Assembly: GCA_017547145.1 (NCBI GenBank)
Contig: JAFYQJ010000010.1
Span: forward strand, 1 to 64,000
Source: Paludibacteraceae bacterium
GTDB taxonomy: Bacteria > Bacteroidota > Bacteroidia > Bacteroidales > Paludibacteraceae
Direction: 5' to 3'
DNA length: 64,000 nt
Of this stretch, positions 18,317-27,562 are shown piece after piece. The number at the start of each line of letters is the position of its first letter. The stretch's first letter is position 1. A program made the position numbers and the translations under genes. Under the pieces are notes generated by a model. The model worked only from the letters and a program-made list of their open reading frames with translations, was not told the origin of the DNA and searched no databases.

Positions 18317-18760
18317 TTATTTGTTAAACAACGAAAATGAATCTTTGAATGCTGATTTCTTTGAAGGATTGAAAAGTGGAGTTTTCTCCCAAATACTATC
18401 AGGAAGACTATGGAAGTTTTTATACTTTGCAGGATAACCTTTTACGCTTATAAATTGAATTTTTCCAAAATAGTTTTCTTTTGTGGTATATTGTAACCCA
18501 ACCAAGACATCATAATCTCCGGCTTTTTTTAACGCCTCAGCCACAGCTGTTTTTATCACATTATTGCGACCTCCATTGACTACTGCTTTACTTGGTGTAT
18601 AAGTAAACGTAATGGATTGCTCCGATACATCCAAATCGGCAATAGTTACTGTGTTAATATACGAGGTAGGGTCTTCTAGTCTTGCTGTTTGTTTTACAGT
18701 TGTACACGATGCTGTAAGTATAGCAACAAAAATAATTGCAATTAAGTTTTTTGTGTTCAT
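18317..18760 (-). CDS. Small lipoprotein, unknown function
   Basis: A 147-residue protein with a lipoprotein signal: NLIAIIFVAILTASC, cleaved before Cys19. The mature part has predicted beta segments (TVTIADLDVSEQSITFTYTP) and a GRNNVIKTAVAEALKKAGDYDVLVGLQY segment resembling surface or outer-membrane lipoproteins of Bacteroidetes. No enzyme motif is present. It is first in an operon with the split coiled-coil protein. A ~236-base palindromic element begins about 70 bases upstream of its ATG. Confidence 0.7.
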   Translation of the reverse strand: MNTKNLIAIIFVAILTASCTTVKQTARLEDPTSYINTVTIADLDVSEQSITFTYTPSKAVVNGGRNNVIKTAVAEALKKAGDYDVLVGLQYTTKENYFGKIQFISVKGYPAKYKNFHSLPDSIWEKTPLFNPSKKSAFKDSFSLFNK

Positions 18761-18830
18761 AAAATATTAATTTAAATAGTTAACAAAATAATTTTAATAG
18801 TCAAGTACCTAAAATAGGTTTCGAGTATGT

Positions 18831-19066
18831 ACATAAAAAGAGCGTGGTGCTTTGTATATCGCTTCATTTGATTTTCTGAGGTCTTCGACTACCTTTGATG
18901 TTCAAAATTGCACAAAAGCCCACGCTGCGAGCGTGAGCGTCATTTCGGCTTCTGCTTGAATGATTTACATTACTTAAAGTTGTCGATGTTTCAAGTAATC
19001 AAGTTTAGCTTATAACGCTATTTCCAATATGTCGTTTTCAAGATGTACACACTTTTTACAGTGTTA
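18831..19066. repeat. Long imperfect palindromic element, copy 1
   Basis: The centre is CACGCT-gcg-AGCGTG (18921-18935). The arms continue outwards with partial complementarity, for example TCGAC near 18884 with GTCGA near 18982, and GCTTCATTTGATTT near 18861 with the AATCAAGTTTAGC segment near 18998. In addition AGCGTGG (18841-18847) pairs with CCACGCT (18920-18926), and the bases just inward continue the stem. The left end ACATAAAAAGAGCGTG closely matches the left end of the element at 29068, and the central 61 bases have the same length and the same CACGC...CGTGAGC pattern. No ORF is seen here. Exact ends are uncertain. Confidence 0.6.
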
Positions 19067-19228
19067 TTTTTTCATAGGCAAAATGGTTTTGATAAAAAAC
19101 AATACTTTATAAAATTTGCCGTAAAAGTAATGAATAATTTCAAGTTGACAAACGAATCCCAAACACTACAAATCATTTATTTAGCAAGTTTTGTTAAAAT
19201 ATATCACAAAGAATAGAAAGTAAAAATA

Positions 19229-19648
19229 TTAAGTTTCTTTCCACATTTGTAGGGCTTCGTTTTCTTTTTTTGTCATCTCTTCGTGGAGAAGTGTAGTTTT
19301 GTCATCTTGCCCACAAAGGTGCAAAATGCCGTGAATAATAATTCTCTTCAATTCTTATTCAAACGTTGATCCAAATTGCTCTGCATTACTCGCAACTGTT
19401 TCTATACCTACAAAAATATCGCCATTCAACGTATTCTTTTCACAATAGTCGAAGGTGATAATGTCTGTGTAATAATCATGTTGTAGGTATTGTTTGTTTA
19501 CCTCTAAGATTTTTTCATCCGAACAAAAAATGTAGGCTACTTCGCCTACATTTTTATCGTATTTTTTTGCTACAGCTTTTATCCAAGCGTTCATTTTTCG
19601 TTTGGAGAAAGTTGGCATTTTTACATCTTCAGTATAATATGAAATCAT
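19229..19648 (-). pseudogene. ybeY: Endoribonuclease YbeY, interrupted by in-frame TAA
   Basis: YbeY is a single-strand endoribonuclease for 16S rRNA 3' maturation and ribosome quality control. Residues 1-97 are intact and typical (VAYIFCSDEKILEVNKQYL, HDYYTDIITFDY, GDIFVGIETV). The frame then reads TTT GAA TAA GAA TTG AAG at 19360-19343. Past the TAA (19355-19357) the same frame continues as ELKRIIIHGILHLCGQDDK and ends at 19229, giving the family length of ~139. The metal-binding HGILH motif lies beyond the stop, so the truncated product should be inactive. One substitution (GAA or CAA to TAA) explains it. It could also be a sequencing error or need readthrough. Confidence 0.85.
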
Positions 19649-19661
19649 TGTTCATAAAATA

Positions 19662-21323
19662 TTAATCGTCCACCGAATACAAGAATCGTTTGATACTTTT
19701 CTTAGCAGTTTTTTCAAACTCAGTAGCGTGGATACGAATTTCTGTTACTTGCTCGTAAGCCGCAATTTGTTTGTTCAAATGGCGTTTGTTTTTATCCATT
19801 ATTTTTGCCAAAGCTTTCTCAGATATTTTATCTGCTTTCATTGCATCTTTGTCAGGATAAACCAGTGCAATAAGTTTTGCTGCTTTGTTTTGAACCACTA
19901 CACTTTCTGCTACATAAGGCATGTTGTTAAGTTTTGCTTCTATCTCTTCAGGATAAATGTTTTGTCCGTTTGCCCCTAGAAGCATACTCTTGTTGCGGCC
20001 ACGAATGTAGATGTTATTGTCTGTGTCAATGTATCCCATGTCGCCAGTATGTAACCATCCATCAGCATCGAGGGCAGCATTTGTTGCTTCTTCGTTTTTA
20101 TAATAGCCAGCCATTACGTTTTCTCCACGAACAAGAATTTCTCCAATTTCTTTGTATGGGTCATTTGACAAAATCTTTACTTCCATTTTTGGAAGAATCT
20201 TTCCTACAGAAGTTTCTTTGTATTCTTTCCAGTGAGAATAAGAAATAAGAGGAGCACATTCGGTCATACCATAACCAACTGTGTATGGAATTCTAATTTT
20301 TCTCAAGAATGCTTCAACCTCTGGATTCAAAGGAGCACCTCCGATAACCATTTGATCAAATTTTCCTCCAAAGGCATTTTTCAATTGATAATGTATTTTT
20401 ACGCCAATCACTTTTTTGATAAAAGGAGTTGACATCAAAATCTTCATAATTGGTTTGTTGATAATAGGTTGAAGTTTTTTCTTATAAACTTTTTCGATAA
20501 TCAACGGAACAGTGAAAATAATATCAGGCTTAATATCCGAAAGTGCTTTCATCAAAAGTGGAGCAGCTGGCATTTTTCCCAAATATGTAGTGTGAGTTCC
20601 GTCGCAGAAAGATGTTAAAAAGTCAAATGCACAACAGTAAGCGTGTGCTAGTGGCAAGAAAGAAAGTACTTTCTTTTTATGTACCATCTTGGTGGTGATA
20701 CCGAAAGTGATGTTGCCAGCAAAGTTGTTTGCGGTAAGCATTACGCCTTTGCTAAAACCTGTTGTTCCTGAAGTGTAGCTCAAACAAACAAGGTTTGAGT
20801 TTGGAACTTCAGCATATTTGATGTCATCTTTTGTATATCCGTTAGGATATTTTTCGTTGAATGCATTTTGGGCATTTGCAATATATTCTTCGCTTTTTTT
20901 ATCTTTAGCAAAGATACATTCAAAGTTCTCCAACGAAATAGCCGATTCAATATTAGGAAGTTCTTCAGCGTTAAGTTTTGTCCAAATGTAATCACTTGTG
21001 AAAAGTAGTTTTGAATCCGAATGGTTGATGATGTTTGTAAGGTTTTCTGGTGGAAAATCTTGCAACATAGGTACAACTACAGCACCATAAGTAACCGTTG
21101 CAATGTAAGTGATACACCATGAAGAACCATTTTTACCTACTAAAGAAATTTTGTCGTTTTTCTGAACATTTAATTTGTCGAACAAAAGGTGTAGTTCGGC
21201 TACGCGTTCAGCAACTTGTTGATAAGTAAATGTTTTTTTATCAAAATAATCAGTAAATGCGGGATTTTCCCAATTCTCTTTAATGCTGCTAGCAAACAGC
21301 TCTACAAGATTTTCTTTTATCAT
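19662..21323 (-). CDS. Long-chain acyl-CoA synthetase / AMP-dependent ligase
   Basis: A 553-residue adenylate-forming enzyme that activates a fatty acid to acyl-AMP and then acyl-CoA. The P-loop-like YTSGTTGFSKGVMLT (~186-200), GYGMTECAPLIS (~345) and DGWLHTGDMGYID (~410) are the usual A3, A5 and A7 motifs, and the C-terminal catalytic Lys is probably in EKTAKKSIKRFLY. It is cytoplasmic, possibly membrane-peripheral. ybeY starts 13 bases downstream of its stop, so they share a transcript. The TAATTTTG box at 21359-21352 lies 28 bases upstream of the ATG. Substrate chain length is not predictable here. Confidence 0.93.
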   Translation of the reverse strand: MIKENLVELFASSIKENWENPAFTDYFDKKTFTYQQVAERVAELHLLFDKLNVQKNDKISLVGKNGSSWCITYIATVTYGAVVVPMLQDFPPENLTNIINHSDSKLLFTSDYIWTKLNAEELPNIESAISLENFECIFAKDKKSEEYIANAQNAFNEKYPNGYTKDDIKYAEVPNSNLVCLSYTSGTTGFSKGVMLTANNFAGNITFGITTKMVHKKKVLSFLPLAHAYCCAFDFLTSFCDGTHTTYLGKMPAAPLLMKALSDIKPDIIFTVPLIIEKVYKKKLQPIINKPIMKILMSTPFIKKVIGVKIHYQLKNAFGGKFDQMVIGGAPLNPEVEAFLRKIRIPYTVGYGMTECAPLISYSHWKEYKETSVGKILPKMEVKILSNDPYKEIGEILVRGENVMAGYYKNEEATNAALDADGWLHTGDMGYIDTDNNIYIRGRNKSMLLGANGQNIYPEEIEAKLNNMPYVAESVVVQNKAAKLIALVYPDKDAMKADKISEKALAKIMDKNKRHLNKQIAAYEQVTEIRIHATEFEKTAKKSIKRFLYSVDD

Positions 21324-21351
21324 TGTTATAAATTTTAATATTAAAACGGGG

Positions 21352-21482
21352 CAAAATTACACATTATTATTAAAGTTGTGCATTTTTTTGTAAAAAATAT
21401 TCTTATTATACAATCTTCTTGAAGATAGAGTGAAAAAAGAGATTAATATTTTATTTCTTGCTAAAAAAAGATTGTAATTTTG
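21352..21482. promoter_or_regulatory. Divergent promoters of acyl-CoA ligase and pta
   Basis: The minus-strand box TAATTTTG at 21359-21352 serves the ligase gene. The plus-strand box TAATTTTG at 21475-21482 lies 76 bases before the pta ATG. Both match TAnnTTTG; no clear -33 TTTG at the right spacing. Confidence 0.5.
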
Positions 21483-21557
21483 CAAAAATGACATTTCGTA
21501 CAAAACTTCTTGTGGCTTTGCTCGAGTGCCTTCTTAACAATTACAAATTATAAAAAG

Positions 21558-22565
21558 ATGGAAATTTTAGAACATTTATTGGCACGTGCAAAAGCCAATC
21601 CTCAACGAATTGTATTACCCGAGGGGGATGAATCTCGCACATTGCAAGCAGCAGATATTATCTTAAAAGAGTCAGCCGCTGATATTTTTTTGTTAGGTTC
21701 GCCAGAAAAAATAAATTTAATGGCAGAGGAACTAGGATTAGAGAATATCAAAAAAGCACATATTATTGACCCTGAAAATAATCCTAAAAGTGAAGTTTAT
21801 GCAAATCTTTTGTTCGAATTGCGTAAAAATAAAGGTATGTCATTAGATGAAGCAAAAGAGAAAGTAAAAGACCCACTTTATTTGGCATGTTTGATGATTA
21901 AGAATGGAGATGCCGATGGAGAGTTGGCGGGGGCTCGAAGTACGACAGGGAATGTTTTGCGTCCTGCACTACAAATAATTAAAACGTTGCCTGGAATAAA
22001 AGTGGTTTCTGGTGCTTGTATGCTTTTTACTAAAGAAAAACAATATGGTGAGAATGGTTTTGTGTTAGTTGCCGATATGGCAGTGATGCCAAATCCTACT
22101 GCTCAAGAATTAGCTCAAATAGCTGTTTGTACAGGACAAACAATGCGTAATTTGGCAGGGGTAGAACCCCGAATTGCAATGTTGAGTTTTTCTACAAAGG
22201 GTAGTGCTTCGCACGAAATTGTAGATAAAGTTGTAGAAGCAACAGCATTAGCACAACAGATGGCTCCCGATATGGAAATAGATGGAGAATTGCAAGCTGA
22301 TGCTGCATTAGTGGCTTCGGTAGGTGAATTAAAATGTCCTGGAAGCAGTGTGGCTGGGCATGCTAATACATTGGTATTCCCAACGCTTGAAGTTGGAAAT
22401 ATCGCATATAAATTGGTTCAACGTTTGGGTGGAGCAGAGGCTATTGGTCCAATTTTACAAGGAATAGCAGCACCTGTTAACGATTTGTCAAGGGGCTGTT
22501 CGGTGAGTGATATTGTACAAATGATTCTTATTACATCGAGCCAAGCTATGGCATCAAAAAAATAA
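21558..22565 (+). CDS. pta: Phosphate acetyltransferase
   Basis: A 335-residue enzyme converting acetyl-CoA and phosphate to acetyl phosphate. It is the short single-domain form. Motifs include RIVLPEGDESRTLQAA near the N-terminus, DADGELAGARSTTGNVLRPA, MLSFSTKGSASH and the C-terminal GPILQGIAAPVNDLSRGCS. The ATG at 21558 is chosen because the frame upstream of it has no support and lies after the promoter. It is followed 7 bases later by ackA. Together with pyruvate:ferredoxin oxidoreductase at 29395 they form the acetate/ATP pathway of anaerobic fermentation. Confidence 0.97.
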   Translation: MEILEHLLARAKANPQRIVLPEGDESRTLQAADIILKESAADIFLLGSPEKINLMAEELGLENIKKAHIIDPENNPKSEVYANLLFELRKNKGMSLDEAKEKVKDPLYLACLMIKNGDADGELAGARSTTGNVLRPALQIIKTLPGIKVVSGACMLFTKEKQYGENGFVLVADMAVMPNPTAQELAQIAVCTGQTMRNLAGVEPRIAMLSFSTKGSASHEIVDKVVEATALAQQMAPDMEIDGELQADAALVASVGELKCPGSSVAGHANTLVFPTLEVGNIAYKLVQRLGGAEAIGPILQGIAAPVNDLSRGCSVSDIVQMILITSSQAMASKK

Positions 22566-22572
22566 AATTGTT

Positions 22573-23769
22573 ATGAATATTTTGGTTTTGAATTGCGGAA
22601 GTTCATCTATCAAATATAAATTATTTGAGATGAATGATAAAAAAGTGTTAGCACAAGGTGGTGTTGAAAAGATTGGTTTATCAGATTCATTTTTAAAAAT
22701 AACATTACCAAATGGTGATAAAGTTGTTCTTAAAAAAGATATGCCTGAACATACTGTGGGTATCGAATTTATTTTGGATACTTTGATAAGTACAGAGTAT
22801 GGATGTATAAAATCTTTGACAGAAATAGAGGCTGTAGGGCATAGGGTTGTACATGGAGGAGAAAAGTTTAATACTTCGGTTTTGATTACTCCTGAAATTG
22901 TTGAGCAAGTGAAAATATGTGCAGAGTTAGCTCCTTTGCATAATCCTGCAAACCTAAAAGGTGTTGATGCTGTAGCCAAAATTTTACCAAACGTTCCTCA
23001 AGTGGCTGTTTTTGATACTTCTTTTCATCAAACAATGCCTGATTATGCCTATATGTACGCTTTGCCTTATGAATATTATGAGAAATATGGTGTAAGACGT
23101 TACGGATTCCATGGCACTAGTCATCGATATGTTTCTAGACGTGCTTGTGATTTTCTTGGACTAGATTATGAAAATACAAAAGTTATAACTGCACATATAG
23201 GAAATGGTGGTTCTATTACTGCTGTTAATAATGGAAAATCAGTTGATACTTCAATGGGTTTGACACCGCTTGAAGGATTGATGATGGGTACACGTGCCGG
23301 AAATGTAGACGCAGGTGCTGTTTTGTATGTCGCTAATAAAGAGAATCTTGCAAACACTGCTGTATCCGATATGCTTAATAAAGAAAGTGGTTTGTTGGGA
23401 ATCTCTGGTGTTTCATCTGATATGCGTGATATTGATAATGCTATAGAACAAGGAAATGTACGTGCTGCTTTGGCATTAAAAATGTATGAATATAACGTTG
23501 TGAAACATATTGGTGCGTATGCTGCTGCCTTGAATGGATTTGATGTTTTGGTATTTACAGGAGGTGTGGGTGAAAATCAAACACCTTTCCGTGAGCGTAT
23601 ATGTAAAGCTTTAACATATCTCGGCATAGAAATCAATTGCGATGTAAATGCAAAAAGTCGTGGCGAGGAAATTGAAATTTCGACTAAAAATTCAAAAGTG
23701 CGAGTAGTGGTTATTCCTACTGATGAAGAATTAATGATTGCTTCGGATACTCAAAGCCTTGTTGAGTAA
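22573..23769 (+). CDS. ackA: Acetate kinase
   Basis: A 398-residue kinase that makes ATP from acetyl phosphate. Motifs of the ASKHA fold are present: NCGSSSIKYKL at the N-terminus, GHRVVHGGEKF (~89), FDTSFHQTMP, RYGFHGTSH, AHIGNGGS and FTGGVGENQTPFRE. Normal length. It is the second gene of the pta-ackA operon and ends ahead of a long bidirectional terminator. Confidence 0.98.
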   Translation: MNILVLNCGSSSIKYKLFEMNDKKVLAQGGVEKIGLSDSFLKITLPNGDKVVLKKDMPEHTVGIEFILDTLISTEYGCIKSLTEIEAVGHRVVHGGEKFNTSVLITPEIVEQVKICAELAPLHNPANLKGVDAVAKILPNVPQVAVFDTSFHQTMPDYAYMYALPYEYYEKYGVRRYGFHGTSHRYVSRRACDFLGLDYENTKVITAHIGNGGSITAVNNGKSVDTSMGLTPLEGLMMGTRAGNVDAGAVLYVANKENLANTAVSDMLNKESGLLGISGVSSDMRDIDNAIEQGNVRAALALKMYEYNVVKHIGAYAAALNGFDVLVFTGGVGENQTPFRERICKALTYLGIEINCDVNAKSRGEEIEISTKNSKVRVVVIPTDEELMIASDTQSLVE

Positions 23770-23808
23770 AATCAATATTGAGGTTAGAAGGTAGATTTTA
23801 AATTTTAG

Positions 23809-23873
23809 AAACGATATTTTTTGTACACATCCAATAGTTTGTGGATGGCTATGCAAAAGGTATCGTTTTTTTT
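23809..23873. terminator. Long bidirectional terminator
   Basis: AAACGATA (23809-23816) pairs with TATCGTTT (23861-23868). TTTTG/CAAAA and ACATCCA/TGGATG extend the hairpin inwards, and a T-run follows. It separates convergent ackA and the metallo-hydrolase gene. Confidence 0.75.
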
Positions 23874-24624
23874 ATTCAATTTCAAGATTGTCGTAAGCTA
23901 TTGTTACGTTAGAAGGTAAACTTTTTTGTACATCGTTGTGCAATCCGATGTGATGACTCATATGAATCAAATAAGCTTGTTTGGGATTTATACGTTCTAT
24001 TTGCTTTAATGCTTCGTTGATTGTTTGGTGTGAGTGATGAGTTTTCTTTCTTAAAGCATTTATTATTAAAATATCAAGATTTTCAAGTTTTTTATATTCT
24101 TCGTCGGGAATAAATGAAACATCTGTGAGGTATGCCATATTTTCAATTCTATAACCTAATATAGGAAGTTTTCCGTGCATTACTCTAATAGCCGATACAG
24201 TTGTGTCATCTATTTGTATAGGAGTTAAATGAATTTCGTTTAAATTAATGTTTGGTATTCCAGGGTATTTTTGTTCTTTAAAGCAGTAGGGCATACGTTG
24301 TTTTATAGTTTGACATACGTGTGTTTCAGCATAAATATCAATATCTCCAAATTGACAAAACGGACGTAAATCGTCAATTCCTCCGGTATGATCGTAATGC
24401 TCGTGAGAGAGGAACACGGCGTCAATTTTTTTGAAAGGGATTGATAGTGTTTGCTGTCGAAAATCAGGACCACAATCTAGTAGAAATTGTTTTTCATTTG
24501 TTGTTACAAGAACTGATGTCCTAAGTCGTTTGTCTTTCTCGTTTTTAGAAGTACAAACATCGCATTGGCAGCCTATTTCGGGAACTCCAGTAGAGGTACC
24601 TGTTCCTAAAAAACGTATTTTCAT
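23872..24624 (-). CDS. Metallo-beta-lactamase-fold hydrolase, PhnP-like
   Basis: A 250-residue cytoplasmic hydrolase. The N-terminus MKIRFLGTGTSTGVPEIGC followed by two further Cys (QCDVC) resembles the PhnP group with an extra metal-binding Cys cluster. The di-metal motif is LSHEHYDHTGG (~72-82). Later ligands are the His in RVMHGKLP, the Asp in YLTDVS and the His pair in HMSHHIGLHND. The substrate is probably a cyclic phosphodiester, judged by family only. Its start overlaps the stop of the ABC ATPase by four bases, so they are translationally coupled. Confidence 0.88.
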   Translation of the reverse strand: MKIRFLGTGTSTGVPEIGCQCDVCTSKNEKDKRLRTSVLVTTNEKQFLLDCGPDFRQQTLSIPFKKIDAVFLSHEHYDHTGGIDDLRPFCQFGDIDIYAETHVCQTIKQRMPYCFKEQKYPGIPNINLNEIHLTPIQIDDTTVSAIRVMHGKLPILGYRIENMAYLTDVSFIPDEEYKKLENLDILIINALRKKTHHSHQTINEALKQIERINPKQAYLIHMSHHIGLHNDVQKSLPSNVTIAYDNLEIE

Positions 24625-25532
24625 TGTAAGTTTTTAATGATATCAACAAATGTACTTTCTAGCTTTTGAGTTTCTTTTTGTATAGTCAAAAGAGTAAGTT
24701 CGTTTTGTTGGGCAAAATTAAATAACTCAGCACGAATATCTTTGCTTGATGAGATACGATAAGTGTTATTACCTATCTCTTGGACGTTTTGTATTTTGTC
24801 TGAAACTTGTTCCCAATTGAAATTAAACGCTTGTTCAAATTCTACAATAAAAGTTTCAGCGGATATTGTGGGCGATTTTATTTGAGAAAGTTCCCCATCT
24901 GCTACAATTTTACCTTGATTGATAACAATCGCTCGCTCGCAAAGCGATTCCACTTCTTGTAGGATATGTGTAGAGAAAAGAATCGTTTTTTCCTTGCCAA
25001 TATTTTTTATCAAATCGCGTATTTCTATCAATTGTTTCGGATCAAGTCCTGTTGTAGGCTCGTCGAGTATAAGCACACGTGGGTTGTGAATAAGTGCTTG
25101 AGCTAATCCTACGCGTTGACGATAACCTTTCGATAGTTGGCGTATTTTTTTCTTGTATTCGTTTTGTAAGCCTGTCTGTTCTATTACGTTGTTAATAGCA
25201 GTGTTTTTTAGCTTACCTAGTTTGTAAAAACTCGAAGCAAAATCAAGATATTCTTTCACATACATATCCAAATAAAGAGGATTATGCTCAGGAAGATAGC
25301 CAATTATTCGCTTTGCTTCAATTGGATTTTTTTTTGCATCGATACCACAAATAAAAACATCGCCATTGTCGGGAGTAAGAAATCCTGTAATTATTTTCAT
25401 TGTGGTAGATTTTCCTGCACCATTTGGTCCAAGAAAACCTACTATTTCGTTGTCATTAATATTAAAAGATACATCGTTAAGGACTTTTTGTTGTCCGTAT
25501 GTTTTTTCTATGTTTTTTATAGTTAATGACAT
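24621..25532 (-). CDS. ABC transporter ATPase, GldA-like
   Basis: A 303-residue ABC ATPase: Walker A GPNGAGKST (~34), Q-loop region YLPEHNPLYLD, signature LSKGYRQRVGLAQ, Walker B VLILDEPTTGLD and switch His in STHILQE, plus a ~75-residue C-terminal extension. It resembles the GldA/CcmA group that pairs with membrane permeases such as GldFG in Bacteroidetes, but no permease gene adjoins it. It sits between parE (14-base gap) and the hydrolase gene (4-base overlap). The transported substrate is unknown, and a role in gliding cannot be claimed from this alone. Confidence 0.88.
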   Translation of the reverse strand: MSLTIKNIEKTYGQQKVLNDVSFNINDNEIVGFLGPNGAGKSTTMKIITGFLTPDNGDVFICGIDAKKNPIEAKRIIGYLPEHNPLYLDMYVKEYLDFASSFYKLGKLKNTAINNVIEQTGLQNEYKKKIRQLSKGYRQRVGLAQALIHNPRVLILDEPTTGLDPKQLIEIRDLIKNIGKEKTILFSTHILQEVESLCERAIVINQGKIVADGELSQIKSPTISAETFIVEFEQAFNFNWEQVSDKIQNVQEIGNNTYRISSSKDIRAELFNFAQQNELTLLTIQKETQKLESTFVDIIKNLQ

Positions 25533-25546
25533 GAGAAATAGGGTAT

Positions 25547-27439
25547 TTATTCAACAATATCTTCTTCAACTACTAGGTTTTCTACAATGAAATTTTGTCG
25601 TTCTGGCGTATTGTCGCCCATGTAGAATGATAGAAGTTCAGCAACGGCATCTTCTTTGCGTAAAGTTACTTTATCAAGTCGAATATCTTTTCCTATGAAA
25701 TGTTTAAATTCTTCAGGATCAACTTCTCCAAGACCTTTGAATCGTGTAATTTCAGGATTTGGTTTTAAAGCATTGATTGCAGCTATTCGTTCTTCTTCGT
25801 TGTAACAATAGCGTGTTTCTTTTTGTGTACGAACTCTAAATAGAGGTGTTTGAAGAATATAAACGTGTCCTTTCTTTATTAGATCAGGGAAAAATTGTAG
25901 AAAGAATGTTAGTAGCAATAATCTAATGTGCATTCCGTCGACATCGGCATCGGTTGCAATGATTATTTTATTATAACGTAATCCTTCAAGTCCATTTTCG
26001 ATATTAAGAGCCGCTTGTAAAAGGTTGAATTCTTCGTTTTCGTAAACTATTTTTTTTGTATGTCCGTAGCTGTTGAATGGTTTCCCTCGCAAACTAAATA
26101 CCGCTTGCGTGTTAGCATCACGGATTTTTGTAATAGAACCTGATGCCGAATCTCCCTCAGTAATAAAAATACAAGTGTCGGCTTGTTTATCGCCACGTAT
26201 GTCGTTGAAATGGATTTTGCAGTCGCGTAGTTTTTTGTTGTGTAGATTTACTTTTTTAGCTCGTTCGCGTGCCGCTTTTGTAACACCTGCAATGGCTTTA
26301 CGCTCTTTTTCTGATTCTTGTATCTTTTTTAGCAAACAATCAGCTGTTTCTGGGTTGCGATGTAAATAGTTGTCAAGCTCTTTTTTTATAAAATCGTTTA
26401 CAAACTTATTTACTGTTACACCCGAGAGGGGATAAGGATTTCCTTTGCTATCTACTTCGGGAGCCATATCTTTAGAACCAAGTTTCACTTTTGTTTGTGA
26501 TTCAAAAACAGGTTCTTGTACCGAAATAGATATTGCTCCTACAAAACCACTACGAATGTCTGCTAATTCCATGTTTTTTGCATAAAATTCTTTAATGGTT
26601 TTTCCTATGGCTTCACGGAAAGCCGATTGATGTGTTCCTCCTTGTATGGTGTGTTGTCCGTTTACAAAAGAGAAATACTCTTCGCTGTATTGGTCAGTGT
26701 GTGTAAATGCTATTTCGATATCTTCACCTTTGATGTGAACAATCGGGTAGAGTGCTTCGGCAGTATTGTTTTCTGTCAAAAGGTCTAAAAGTCCGTTTTT
26801 CGATAAAAACTTTTGACCATTAAAATTAATTGTTAAACCCGGATTGAGGTATGAATAATTGCGGAGCATTTTCTCCACATATTCCATTTTGTAGCTGTAG
26901 TTACCAAATATTTGTGTAGCTCTATCGGGCGAAAATTGAATGAACGTTCCGTTTTTTTCTTTAGTGGCTTCTAGAGGATATTCGGTTACGAGTTTACCTT
27001 CCGAAAAATCGACACGTTTTGCCATTCCGTCGCGATACGAAATAGCAGTAAATGAAGTAGAAAGGGCATTTACAGCTTTTATACCCACACCATTCAAACC
27101 TACAGATTTTACATAACCTTTGTCTTCGAATTTCCCACTAGTATTCATTATTGATACACTATCAACGATTTTTCCTTGTGGAATACCACGACCATAATCT
27201 CGTACAGTTACGGTGTCGTTGTCGATGGTAATGTTTATAGTATTACCATATTTCATTCGGAATTCGTCGATAGAGTTGTCGATGATTTCTTTCAGCAATA
27301 CGTAAATACCATCATCAGCCGAAGAACCGTCGCCGAGCTTACCGATATACATTCCAGGACGATGACGAACGTGGGCTAATCCTTGCAGCGTTACAATGTC
27401 GTTTTCTCCGTATCCGTTGGTTTTTATTATTTCGCTCAT
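25547..27439 (-). CDS. parE: DNA topoisomerase IV subunit B
   Basis: A 630-residue type II topoisomerase ATPase subunit. GHKL ATPase motifs: [10 protein letters not shown] (~50), [10 protein letters not shown] and [21 protein letters not shown] domain: [10 protein letters not shown] (~425) and [14 protein letters not shown] (~500). I call ParE rather than GyrB because the N-terminal [20 protein letters not shown], the compact length and the absence of a long C-terminal insert fit ParE of this phylum. The usual partner parC is not adjacent. The -7 box TATTTTTG at 27471-27464 lies ~25 bases upstream. Confidence 0.92.
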   Translation of the reverse strand: MSEIIKTNGYGENDIVTLQGLAHVRHRPGMYIGKLGDGSSADDGIYVLLKEIIDNSIDEFRMKYGNTINITIDNDTVTVRDYGRGIPQGKIVDSVSIMNTSGKFEDKGYVKSVGLNGVGIKAVNALSTSFTAISYRDGMAKRVDFSEGKLVTEYPLEATKEKNGTFIQFSPDRATQIFGNYSYKMEYVEKMLRNYSYLNPGLTINFNGQKFLSKNGLLDLLTENNTAEALYPIVHIKGEDIEIAFTHTDQYSEEYFSFVNGQHTIQGGTHQSAFREAIGKTIKEFYAKNMELADIRSGFVGAISISVQEPVFESQTKVKLGSKDMAPEVDSKGNPYPLSGVTVNKFVNDFIKKELDNYLHRNPETADCLLKKIQESEKERKAIAGVTKAARERAKKVNLHNKKLRDCKIHFNDIRGDKQADTCIFITEGDSASGSITKIRDANTQAVFSLRGKPFNSYGHTKKIVYENEEFNLLQAALNIENGLEGLRYNKIIIATDADVDGMHIRLLLLTFFLQFFPDLIKKGHVYILQTPLFRVRTQKETRYCYNEEERIAAINALKPNPEITRFKGLGEVDPEEFKHFIGKDIRLDKVTLRKEDAVAELLSFYMGDNTPERQNFIVENLVVEEDIVE

Positions 27440-27463
27440 TTAATTTTTTGTTTTTTAGAATGG

Positions 27464-27471
27464 CAAAAATA
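27464..27471 (-). promoter_or_regulatory. -7 box of parE
   Basis: The minus strand reads TATTTTTG, matching TAnnTTTG, 24 bases before the parE ATG at 27439. Confidence 0.5.
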
Positions 27472-27497
27472 GTGATTTTTTGTGAGATTTTCTAGCT

Positions 27498-27532
27498 AAA
27501 AAAAACGACATAAGATTTTACTTATGTCGTTT
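27498..27532 (-). terminator. Strong terminator
   Basis: AAACGACATAAG (27503-27514) and CTTATGTCGTTT (27521-27532) form a perfect 12-bp stem with a six-base loop. On the minus strand it is followed by a run of T, ending the transcript of the lipoprotein gene at 27563. Confidence 0.92.
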
Positions 27533-27562
27533 AAGAGTTAGTTTTTCTTTTTATTTTTATTT

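Noticed and set aside
24621-25532. Assigning the ABC ATPase to the gliding motor as GldA
   Set aside because: GldF/GldG-type permeases are not adjacent, and the resemblance is to a broad ATPase group.
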